A program made the position numbers and the translations under genes. From Atopobiaceae bacterium (GTDB taxonomy: Bacteria > Actinomycetota > Coriobacteriia > Coriobacteriales > Atopobiaceae), in contig JAFWMH010000023.1 in assembly GCA_017510785.1 (NCBI GenBank), positions 1 through 45,004 on the forward strand: 45,004 bases of DNA. The letters are read 5' to 3'. Below are positions 1-7,475 of this stretch, piece after piece (the first letter of the stretch is position 1; every line of letters starts with the position of its first letter). Under the pieces are notes generated by a model. That model worked only from the letters and a program-made list of their open reading frames with translations. It searched no databases and had not been told where the DNA came from.

Positions 1-75
1 GCCAGGGGCGGGCGTCGCGCCAGGGGCGGACGTCGCGCCAGGGGCGGGCGTCGCGCCAGGGGCGGGCGTCGCGAC
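1..75. repeat. 18-bp tandem repeat inside the partial gene
   Basis: Four copies of an 18-bp unit (gccaggggcgggcgtcgc on the plus strand, one copy with a single substitution) stand head to tail and reach the window edge. The unit length is a multiple of three, so copy-number change would keep the reading frame and alter only the length of the Ala-Thr-Pro-Gly linker. Confidence 0.9.
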
Positions 76-198
76 AGACGTCGAACCACTAGCGGATGCA
101 TCGCTTACCCTTACCGAGTCCTGCGCCAATCGATTGCCCGTAACGACATCAACAATCGCACGTGCCATTCGGCTCACGTGCCGACTCATGTTTATCAT
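1..198 (-). CDS. Partial hypothetical protein with Pro/Ala/Thr/Gly hexapeptide repeats (3' end outside window)
   Basis: The first 66 codons of a minus-strand gene are visible, running off the left edge. The ATG at 198 is preferred over the in-frame ATG at 189 because a GAAGGGAAG ribosome binding site sits just upstream. The peptide begins MINMSRHVSRMARAIVDVV, has no obvious signal peptide, and from about residue 43 turns into tandem ATPAPG/ATSAPG hexapeptides encoded by an 18-bp DNA repeat that reaches the window edge. This looks like a disordered linker whose repeat number may vary. A near-consensus sigma-70-type promoter lies immediately upstream. The function is not recognisable from this fragment. 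Confidence 0.6.
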   Translation of the reverse strand, partial: MINMSRHVSRMARAIVDVVTGNRLAQDSVRVSDASASGSTSVATPAPGATPAPGATSAPGATPAPG

Positions 199-225
199 GG
201 AATCTTCCCTTCGTCACCGCGCTAC

Positions 226-254
226 AGTATAGCGACGAATTAAACGGTTTTCAA
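226..254 (-). promoter_or_regulatory. Sigma-70-type promoter of the left-edge gene
   Basis: On the minus strand TTGAAA (249-254) and TATACT (226-231) are separated by exactly 17 bases and point at the start codon at 198, 28 bases beyond the -10 box. This is the best housekeeping-type promoter match I found in the window. Confidence 0.75.
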
Positions 255-328
255 AGGATGACGGCTGTCTCTGAAACTCAACATATGCTTGGCTTCTAAC
301 GACCTCCGTACCGCACGGGCCGAGTCGG

Positions 329-565
329 CTAAACGGCCCCAGTGGTACACAACGTGTAACGTGTACCCAGGGGGCCACTTAGGCCTGGTTTTGTCGGCTA
401 AACGGCCCCTGTGGTACACAACCCGCTAACGTGTACCGGGAGGGCCACTTAGCGTAAGGTCTTGTCGGCTAAACGGCGCCGCCAGCACACAGCCCCAACC
501 TGTGTGCCGTGGGCGCCACTTAGGCACGGTCTTGTCCGCTAAACGGCACCGCCAGCACACAGGAT
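329..565. repeat. Array A: three and a half palindromic units, period about 70 bp
   Basis: Units at 329-382, 398-452 and 469-523, plus a truncated left half from 539, start with CTAAACGGC and end with GCCACTTAG (plus strand), separated by 15-16 bp spacers with a ttgtcgg-like core. Each unit is a long imperfect hairpin with an inner stem (GGTACAC/GTGTACC in the first). In the third unit the inner stem changes on both sides (GCACACAG/CTGTGTGC), so pairing is kept. The outer arms pair fully, with G-U wobbles, only in minus-strand RNA, the direction of the MFS gene that ends at 650. The related array B is at 12,799-13,135. The function is unknown; the units could serve as terminators or REP-like elements. 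Confidence 0.85.
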
Positions 566-570
566 GCGTC

Positions 571-587
571 GCCAGCGCCCGGCTGGC
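571..587 (-). terminator. Possible GC-rich hairpin after the sensor/MFS gene
   Basis: GCCAGC (571-576) and GCTGGC (582-587) form a 6-bp stem with a 5-base loop about 60 bases beyond the stop codon at 650. No T-run follows, so this is a weak terminator candidate; the palindromes of array A just beyond it could do the same job. Confidence 0.3.
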
Positions 588-649
588 CCGCGCCCCGCCC
601 GACTCGGCACCTGGCTGACCAGCACCCAGCCGCCCGCAGCCGGCTCTGT

Positions 650-3640
650 CTACACCCGGCTCACGACGGTGCCGCGCGTAACGAGCACATACAAAACCGC
701 GCAAATCCCGCAAATGCCGCCAAGCACAAGCGACGACGTACCGCTACCCTCGCTCACAAGCGCACCAAGAAGGACGGGCCGCACCACGAGCTCGATGCTG
801 CTCGTAGCGAACATCGCCCCGGTAGCCTTACCGGCAGGCAACTTGCGCTCGTGCGCCACGGCAAGCCAAATGGGCTTCCAGCCATCGGAAGCCTTCTTGA
901 ACAAACCGACCAGCGCAATGGCGGCAACCGCCCAACCAACCGTTTTGTTAAACGAGAACATGAGGAACGTAAGCGTAAGAAGCACGAGCGATCCAACCGA
1001 CACGCGCCAACGACCATAGCGCGACTCGATGCTTTCCAGTGGCACGATGCATACGAACACCACGAGTTGTCCGAGCACGTACACGTTGTTGATAGTCGAC
1101 GTAGAAAGGCCAAGATACGACGAATACAGCGGGAACAGGAAGGAGTTGTAACCCGCCGCTATTATCGCAGGGAACATGAGGAGCAGCGCCGTGGCAAGCG
1201 TTTCTCTGCTAAGCAGGAACCTCTTGTAGAGCTCTCGCGTATCTACGCTGCGGTCGCGCTCCTTTTCGAGCGGCTTGCCATTTGCGGGGAAGAGGCGCAA
1301 CGCCATTATCAGCACTATAATACTCGTGCAAGCCATCACCACGTACACCCACGCATTGCCAAGGTTTTGCGCGGCATAGGCGCCAAGCACCGTGCCGAAT
1401 GCCGCAGCAGACGTATCGGTTCGCTTGATGCCACCCGCAGCGAGCGCACGAATCTTCGGCGTTTCGGCACGGCGCGGCAGCGAGTACTCCAGCGTATAGA
1501 GCAACCCGAACGGAATGGCCATGGCAAGCTTGGCCGCACAGTACAGCCAAAAGCCCTGCATGCCAACCGCAGCCGTCGCGCACAACGCGCCAACCGTCAT
1601 AACGCCCGCACCATTTGCCATGAGCTTGCGCAACTCAACGCGCGGTCCGAGCCCGCCGTAAATCGCATGCCCCACCGCCATACCTAGTCCCAACATGATG
1701 GACGGCAACGCGAGCATCATGCCGTTGCTCGCAAGGGGCGTACCTTGCAGCAACGCCTTGGCAATGAGGGTGCTCATAACGGCGTCGATACTCGCGAGCG
1801 TGGTAACCAAAAACGAGAAGGGACGCGTGAGCACGGCGATGGCGTCGCGCGCATTCTCGCGCTCAAGATCGCGATACTTCAGCAAACAAGAGCCGCACTC
1901 GCGAATCTCAACATACGAAATGTAAACCACGAGCAATATTACGAGCAGGGTCACCACGTGCTCGACGAGGGAGTCGCGCACCGCCGCCTCGAACGACTTC
2001 GAGCGGCTGCCGATTTCGATTACGCCCACAACCGACTTGCCGTCGGTGGAAGGTATGCTCACCAACCTGAATTGGGTTTCGTCGCGAAGCGACTTGCCAT
2101 AATGCATCGCCGTGTCGTCGATCGTCTTAAAGGCCTCCTCAATCGCGTCGCGCGCATCGGGCGAAACGGAGGCGGTGCCAAGGACGTGCTCCATCGCACT
2201 TTCGTATAGCAGATAAACTCCTTTCGAATCCTTGGCATACACGGTGAAATACGTGCCGATGTTGTTGAACGTGGCCGCGTCGCAGAGCGAACCCACGCGG
2301 TCGTCAACGTCCTCGAGCGCGGGAATGATCTCGTTGATTTGCTCCTCCGTGCCACGAAGCTTTCTGCGATCGTCAAACTTCTCGAAGTCCTCGCTCAACG
2401 TGGGCGCAATCGATACGAAGTAGTCGGCGAAGGTGGAAATCTCGTTGGAGCGCGTTTCGGCGGAACGGCGATACGAGTCGTACGAGGCGTAGCCGATGGC
2501 TATGGACACGGCAACCACCACCGCCGTGGAAGCGAAGAGTGCGCCAACCCCTTGCGCGTTGCCAGTTGCCACGTTGTGCGCCGCCCGCACGACGCCCCAC
2601 AAGAGCAGCGCGATCAAAAAGAACCGGCACGACCACGCAAGCGCGATGTACGCCGCGACCGGCGTGCTCAAGTTCACCTCGTTTAGTGAATGGAGCTGTG
2701 TGCCGTCCATCTTATATATGCACACGGTGTTCGAGTCGAAGTCGCACGCCACGATGTGATCGCCGTTCACATGCAAATTGTCGAAGTTCTTTCCCTCCGC
2801 CAGCTTGTAAACTCCGTCGTCGCCGATGCGATATATGGCGCCCGTCACGTCATCCGCGCCAATGAGGTCACCATCGTCGTTTACGTCGATGGCGACGAAC
2901 ACTCGCTCATCCAGGTCGGCTGGGTCGTCGCGGCCGTCCGAGCCGCCCGGCTCGCCCGAACCGTCGCGGCCGCCTGAAGCCGAAGCGAGGGTATCGTTGA
3001 TAATGCCTCTCATGCTAACGGTAGCGAACATGGCATTCTCTTCGTTCGCGTCAATCGCAACGCCAGCATCGAACACATCGTCCACCGGCTGAGAAACAAG
3101 CTTGTAGTAATCGCCGTCGGTCGTGCCATTGATGTGCAAAAAGTCTATCACCGTTCTGGCCTTGTTGAGTTTCGCAACAACCACGCCGCCCCTGTGATCT
3201 CCAATGGAGACGATCGAGCGCGCCACTTCCTCGCCCTCGTCCGTTTGAAACACAACATCGCCGCCACTGCCATCAAGGTTGTATCGAATGACGCGCTCCT
3301 GCACGATGATGTCGCTATCTGCTGAGTAGCGCACGCCCAAAACGTAAATAGAATCTTCGCTCACGCACACGTCGGTAACGGCGTCGATGGGAGAATTAAG
3401 AGCGTCGAAGTTAACGATGCGCCGAAGCTCGTTGTTCTCGTCGAGAATGAGGAGCCGTCTTGATTGGTGATGTGCGACGGCAGTAGTCGTGCCATCGGTA
3501 TCGGCCGCAATGGGCTCCTCGAGCGCAACAGGCACGAAAGGCGAAGGCGGCAGCGACGCACCAAACGAGGCGAGCGTAACGAACGCACTGATTACGGCGA
3601 GAATCGCAACAACGATGCGCACGATCTTCTTTTTGGCCAT
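650..3640 (-). CDS. Membrane sensor/MFS transporter fusion protein
   Basis: A 996-residue membrane protein with an AGGGGGAGAG ribosome binding site before the ATG. Residues 7-29 are a signal anchor. Residues about 40-320 form an extracytoplasmic repeat region resembling an NHL/beta-propeller (YVLGVRY, AIYRIGDDGVYKL, VCIYKMDGT), interrupted by a Gly/Asp-rich insert near 223-239. Membrane segments at about 327-350 and 366-384 are followed by an extracytoplasmic helix-plus-sheet domain (390-555) that looks like a Cache-type ligand sensor, and by another membrane segment (558-577). From about residue 600 to the end there is a 12-helix major facilitator domain. The substrate cannot be read from the sequence. 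I infer sensing coupled to transport, or a signalling protein that reuses a transporter fold. No kinase, cyclase or HAMP domain is visible. Array A follows the stop codon. Confidence 0.75.
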   Translation of the reverse strand: MAKKKIVRIVVAILAVISAFVTLASFGASLPPSPFVPVALEEPIAADTDGTTTAVAHHQSRRLLILDENNELRRIVNFDALNSPIDAVTDVCVSEDSIYVLGVRYSADSDIIVQERVIRYNLDGSGGDVVFQTDEGEEVARSIVSIGDHRGGVVVAKLNKARTVIDFLHINGTTDGDYYKLVSQPVDDVFDAGVAIDANEENAMFATVSMRGIINDTLASASGGRDGSGEPGGSDGRDDPADLDERVFVAIDVNDDGDLIGADDVTGAIYRIGDDGVYKLAEGKNFDNLHVNGDHIVACDFDSNTVCIYKMDGTQLHSLNEVNLSTPVAAYIALAWSCRFFLIALLLWGVVRAAHNVATGNAQGVGALFASTAVVVAVSIAIGYASYDSYRRSAETRSNEISTFADYFVSIAPTLSEDFEKFDDRRKLRGTEEQINEIIPALEDVDDRVGSLCDAATFNNIGTYFTVYAKDSKGVYLLYESAMEHVLGTASVSPDARDAIEEAFKTIDDTAMHYGKSLRDETQFRLVSIPSTDGKSVVGVIEIGSRSKSFEAAVRDSLVEHVVTLLVILLVVYISYVEIRECGSCLLKYRDLERENARDAIAVLTRPFSFLVTTLASIDAVMSTLIAKALLQGTPLASNGMMLALPSIMLGLGMAVGHAIYGGLGPRVELRKLMANGAGVMTVGALCATAAVGMQGFWLYCAAKLAMAIPFGLLYTLEYSLPRRAETPKIRALAAGGIKRTDTSAAAFGTVLGAYAAQNLGNAWVYVVMACTSIIVLIMALRLFPANGKPLEKERDRSVDTRELYKRFLLSRETLATALLLMFPAIIAAGYNSFLFPLYSSYLGLSTSTINNVYVLGQLVVFVCIVPLESIESRYGRWRVSVGSLVLLTLTFLMFSFNKTVGWAVAAIALVGLFKKASDGWKPIWLAVAHERKLPAGKATGAMFATSSIELVVRPVLLGALVSEGSGTSSLVLGGICGICAVLYVLVTRGTVVSRV

Positions 3641-3733
3641 GTTCTCTCCCCCTCGCCTTAAGGAACTGCCGAGGCATTACGCAATCGGATGGGCGGCAGG
3701 CGAGCTCGGGCGCAGGGACGGAGGGGGCGACAC

Positions 3734-3799
3734 GCCGGCACCGCGCCAGCCGGCGGCAGCCTCCGCGCCGGCACTGCGCCGACCGACGGCAGCCTCCGC
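3734..3799. repeat. Two 33-bp direct tandem repeats upstream of the sensor/MFS gene
   Basis: The segments 3734-3766 and 3767-3799 are adjacent near-identical 33-mers (starting gccggcac and ending cagcctccgc) with a few substitutions. They lie in the 294-bp gap between the radical-SAM gene and the sensor/MFS gene, on the promoter side of the latter. I see no convincing gene in the gap. Confidence 0.75.
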
Positions 3800-3934
3800 A
3801 CGTCAAGAGTCCGCCAAACGATTGAATAATTCTTCGGTGGCTCCTTACCTTACACCCAAACTCGACGCCGTGTGTTACTTCTTACGAAAATTGTTGCGAG
3901 ACGCCTCTCCCTACGATTTTCTCTTATGCCGAAC

Positions 3935-5995
3935 CTACCGCACGAGGCACTTTTTGCCAGAGCCGATGAGGTCGCTACGATGCGCCCGTCGCAAGGCCTC
4001 GATTACGAGTTTGCGATTCTTTGGATCGCGGTACTGAATGAGCGCACGCTGCAGGGCCTTTTCGTGCGGGTCGGTAGGACAATACACCGGCTCCATCGTG
4101 CGCGGGTCGAGACCGGTGTAGTAGATGCAGGTAGAAACCGTAGACGGCGTGGGATAAAAGTCTTGGACTTGCTCGGGGTTGTACCCCATGTCGCGACAAA
4201 ACTCGGCAAGCTGCACCGCCTCGGCAAGCGTGGATCCGGGATGGCTGCTCATAAGATACGGCACCACGTACTGTTCCTTGCCCGCCTCGCGCGACGCCTC
4301 CTCGAACTCGCGACAAAAGCGCTGGTAGACGGCGTTGGACGGCTTGCCCATCACCCGCAGAACTTTGTCTGATACATGTTCGGGTGCCAGGCGCAGCTGG
4401 CCCGACGTGTGGTGTTCGGCGAGCTCGCGAATGAAGGTGTGGTCGTCGTCGAGCAGCGCGTAATCGAAGCGAATGCCGCTGCGCACAAACACGCGCTTTA
4501 CGCCCGGCAACGCACGCAGCTTGCGAAGCAGACGCACGTACGACTTGTGCGTTACGGTAAGGTGGCGGCACGGTTCGGGCGAAAGACACCGACGTCCCAG
4601 GCACGCGCCACGCGAAAGCTGCTTTTGGCATGCGGGCACGCGGAAGTTCGCCGTAGGGCCGCCAACGTCGTGGATGTAGCCCTTGAACTCTGGGTCGTGC
4701 GTCATCGCTTCGGCCTCGGCGAGAAGCGACTCGTCGCTGCGCGATTGTATTATGCGGCCCTGGTGAAAGTTGAGCGCGCAAAAGGCGCACTCGCCCAAGC
4801 AGCCGCGATTGCTCGTAAGGGAAAACTTAATCTCGCTGAAGGCAGGGATGCCGCCTGCCGCCTCGTAGCTGGGATGATACGCCCGCGCATAGGGCAGCTC
4901 GTACACCGCATCGAGCTCCGGCGTGGTAAGCGGCTCGGACGGTGGGTTTTGGATAACGAACACGCCATGTGGATACTCCTCCACCATGGGGTGCGAGAGA
5001 TACGGATTCAAGCCCTTGATTTGCATGCCGAAGCTCGTCGCGTAGGCACGCCTATCGGCCTGAAGCTCGTCCCACGCGGGCAGCACCACCGGCCGATCGC
5101 ACTGCTCGGTTGTGCGCGCACGATACACCGTACCAGGAATGAAGGTGATGTCGCGCACGTCGAGGCCCGCGTCGAGCGCCTCGGCAATTGCCACGATGGA
5201 CGTTTCCCCCATGCCATAACTTATGATGTCGGCGCCCGAATCGAGCAAAATGGACCGTTTGAGCTTGTTGGACCAGTAGTCGTAATGCGCAAGACGCCTC
5301 AGCGACGCCTCGATGCCGCCGAGGATGATGGGCGTTTGTTTGTAGGTGCGTCGGATGAGGTTGCCGTACACCACGCACGCGTGGTCGGGCCGAAGCCCCA
5401 TTTTGCCACCGGGCGAGTACGCGTCGCGGCTGCGGCGATGCTTCGCCACAGTGTAGTGGTTCACCATGGAGTCCATGTTTCCCGACGAAACCAAAAACGC
5501 CAGGCGCGGCTCGCCCAACACGCACACGCTTTGCGGGTCGCGCCAGTTAGGTTGGCAGATAATCCCCACCTTAAAGCCGTGCGCTTCCAGCACGCGGCTG
5601 ATAATAGCCAGCCCAAACGACGGATGGTCCACGTACGCGTCGCCGCACACGTACACGAAGTCGCACTGCTCCCAGCCGCGCTTGCGCATGGCCTCGCGTG
5701 TGGTGGGCAAGAACTCCTCCTCACGCACCTCGCGACCCTGTGGATAGCGCGGCTTCGGGTTGCGGGCGGCGTCGCGTGGAGTGTTGCGCGGCTTCGGGTC
5801 GCGGGCGGCGTCGCGAGGGACGCTACGGCCTCGTTGGGAGCGGTTTTGCTGCTGGCGGGCTTGGCGCGCGGAGCTTGGATTCGGGCCGCCTTGCTCGCGA
5901 CGTGCGGTTTTGTCACCTTGCCCGCCACGTGCATTCCGCTCGCCGCGCCCGTCGCGCGCGTGCGCATTCGCTTGTCTCTTGTTGTGGCGCGTCAT
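3935..5995 (-). CDS. YgiQ/UPF0313 family radical SAM protein
   Basis: A 686-residue protein. I start it at the ATG at 5995 (MTRHNKRQ) because an AGGGGAG ribosome binding site lies 5 bases upstream; the open frame extends further to 6127 without such a signal. Residues 1-85 are a basic disordered tail with a 13-residue repeat (RDAARDPKPRNTP). The conserved core begins at FLPTTREAMRKRGWEQCDF, with a cobalamin-binding-like N-terminal half, and the 4Fe-4S radical-SAM motif CLGECAFC has its cysteines at 399, 403 and 406. The C-terminal part (YPTPSTVSTCIYYTG) matches the conserved tail of the family. The family is widespread in bacteria, but its substrate is not established to my knowledge. It appears monocistronic. 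Confidence 0.92.
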   Translation of the reverse strand: MTRHNKRQANAHARDGRGERNARGGQGDKTARREQGGPNPSSARQARQQQNRSQRGRSVPRDAARDPKPRNTPRDAARNPKPRYPQGREVREEEFLPTTREAMRKRGWEQCDFVYVCGDAYVDHPSFGLAIISRVLEAHGFKVGIICQPNWRDPQSVCVLGEPRLAFLVSSGNMDSMVNHYTVAKHRRSRDAYSPGGKMGLRPDHACVVYGNLIRRTYKQTPIILGGIEASLRRLAHYDYWSNKLKRSILLDSGADIISYGMGETSIVAIAEALDAGLDVRDITFIPGTVYRARTTEQCDRPVVLPAWDELQADRRAYATSFGMQIKGLNPYLSHPMVEEYPHGVFVIQNPPSEPLTTPELDAVYELPYARAYHPSYEAAGGIPAFSEIKFSLTSNRGCLGECAFCALNFHQGRIIQSRSDESLLAEAEAMTHDPEFKGYIHDVGGPTANFRVPACQKQLSRGACLGRRCLSPEPCRHLTVTHKSYVRLLRKLRALPGVKRVFVRSGIRFDYALLDDDHTFIRELAEHHTSGQLRLAPEHVSDKVLRVMGKPSNAVYQRFCREFEEASREAGKEQYVVPYLMSSHPGSTLAEAVQLAEFCRDMGYNPEQVQDFYPTPSTVSTCIYYTGLDPRTMEPVYCPTDPHEKALQRALIQYRDPKNRKLVIEALRRAHRSDLIGSGKKCLVR
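5749..5815. repeat. 39-bp coding repeat in the radical-SAM N-terminal tail
   Basis: Two near-identical segments, 5749-5776 and 5788-5815, occur with a 39-bp period (13 codons) inside the basic disordered N-terminus of the YgiQ protein. They encode RDAARDPKPRNTP and RDAARNPKPRYPQ. Confidence 0.8.
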
Positions 5996-6177
5996 GGCAG
6001 CTCCCCTACGGTTTCCTCGCGGTTCCCTTGCGATTCCATTGCAACCCCTGGCAATGCGCCAACACGAACGCGCGCCCGGCACATGCCACGATGTAATTGT
6101 ACCGCTCCGCGCCATGTCCCCGCGCATGCACTACAATGGTAACGAAACATACCAGACGTAGGGCGAGAGGACCAGTC

Positions 6178-6729
6178 ATGTCACCGCTCCGAAACGCGCG
6201 TTACACAGCCGAAGACTACTGGAATCTCCCCGAGAGCACTCGCGCCGAGCTTATCAACGGCGAATTATGGAACCTCGCTTCGCCCAATCGTGCACACCAA
6301 GAAATCGTTTATGAATTCGGTCGCTACCTCGGCGATTTTATCCGCTCAAACGGCAAGTCGTGCAAAGTATATCCGGCGCCCTTCGCCGTGAATCTTTTTG
6401 GCGACGAGAGTACCTTTGTAGAGCCAGACGTCTCTCTCGTTTGCGACCGCGCCAAGCTTTCCGACCGCGGGTGCGAGGGTGCGCCCGACCTCGTTATGGA
6501 AGTCGTTTCGCCAAGCAGCACATCCATGGACTATCTTACCAAGCTTGCTTTATATCGCGAAGCAGGAGTGCGCGAGTACTGGATATGCGACCCCATCAAA
6601 AGGCGCGTGCTCGTGTACGCTTTCGAATCGGACGTGGTGTTGTCGATATATCCATTCTCCGCACCCGTTTCGTCCATCCTTCTCGATGGCTTCGAAATAT
6701 GCTTTGCAGATATAATCTCGCGCATGTGA
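6178..6729 (+). CDS. Uma2 family (DUF820) putative restriction-fold endonuclease
   Basis: A 183-residue protein. The ATG at 6178 follows a GAGAGG ribosome binding site; the frame is open upstream to 6097 but lacks such a signal. The sequence shows the Uma2/DUF820 layout: YTAEDYWNLP at the N-terminus, the RAELINGELW substrate-edge strand, and the PD-(D/E)XK core with FVEPDVSLV and DLVMEVVSPS, in which an Asp and the Glu of E-x-V are the expected metal ligands. KLALYREAGVREYWICDP completes the fold. The cellular role of Uma2 proteins is not settled; they are often scattered as single genes, as here. The gene sits alone between the divergent radical-SAM gene and the broken MATE gene. Confidence 0.88.
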   Translation: MSPLRNARYTAEDYWNLPESTRAELINGELWNLASPNRAHQEIVYEFGRYLGDFIRSNGKSCKVYPAPFAVNLFGDESTFVEPDVSLVCDRAKLSDRGCEGAPDLVMEVVSPSSTSMDYLTKLALYREAGVREYWICDPIKRRVLVYAFESDVVLSIYPFSAPVSSILLDGFEICFADIISRM

Positions 6730-6844
6730 GAATACCCGTATAGGGCGGACGCGCAAAAGGCATCCACAGCAATCTCGCGAATCCGTGACGCCGCTCTAAG
6801 CTACACTGGAATCCGTCGAATACCCCGAACCCGAGCGAGATTGC

Positions 6845-7457
6845 ATGGCAACCGATTCCGAAAAACTCTTCACGCAAACACGACCCGTCCGGCTCTTCTT
6901 TACCGCGGCAATTCCGGGCGCCGTTGGCATGCTTGTGTCGTCACTCTACTCCGTGCTCGACGGCATCTTTGTGGGACAATTCGTTGGCGAGACGGCCTTC
7001 GCGGCCATCAACCTTGCCATGCCGTTCGTCATCGTGAACTTTGCGTTTGGCGACCTCATCGGCGTTGGGTCGTCGGTGCCCATCTCCATTTCGCACGGGC
7101 GCGGCGAGCGCGAGCGGGCGAACAACATCTTTACCTGCGCCTGCTTGCTCAACGTTGGCACCGGACTCGCAAGCGGCCTGTTCTTCCTTCTCGCGGCGCC
7201 GGCGCTTATGGCGGCCATGGGCGCAACGGGCGAGCTAGCGCGGCAGGCAACCCTCTACTTGCGCGTGTACTCTGCGTTTTTGCCCATCACGTCCATCGGC
7301 TTCGCAGCCGATAATTACCTGCGCATTTGCGGACGCATATGACGCAGCATGTTTGCCAACGTGTTGCTTGCCACATCCGGTGCCGTTATAGAGTTCGTGC
7401 TGCTTGGCATTTTGGGACTCGGCGTCGGCGCGGCCGCTCTTTCGTTTTGCGTGGCCA
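6845..7457 (+). pseudogene. Truncated MATE family efflux transporter
   Basis: The frame starts at 6845 (MATDSEKLFTQTRPVRLFF) and shows a clear MATE N-terminal half: MLVSSLYSVLDGIFVGQFVG, GVGSSVPISISHGRGE and LYLRVYSAFLPITSIGFAAD. An in-frame TGA at 7340-7342 interrupts it after ICGRI. The same frame then continues with MATE-like membrane sequence (RSMFANVLLATSGAVIEFVL) to about 7457, where similarity ends abruptly, 18 bp short of the end of the oppositely oriented UbiB gene. About 204 of the usual 440-460 residues remain, so two lesions are visible: a nonsense codon, probably from CGA, and loss of the C-terminal half. It is very unlikely to work as a transporter. Confidence 0.85.
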
Positions 7458-7475
7458 CTCCGGAAACCACACGGT

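Noticed and set aside
329..565. CRISPR array
   Set aside because: The repeated part is 54-57 bp and the short spacers are similar to each other rather than unique. Units are imperfect hairpins that vary by compensatory change, and no cas gene is near. The same applies to array B.
4376..6142. 588-codon plus-strand frame opposite the radical-SAM gene
   Set aside because: It covers the antisense of conserved radical-SAM sequence and has no recognisable domain or ribosome binding site.
7340..7342. TGA in the MATE gene read as selenocysteine or tryptophan
   Set aside because: No stem-loop or selenium genes are suggested, the other genes end normally, and the gene also lacks its C-terminal half, so simple decay is the better explanation.
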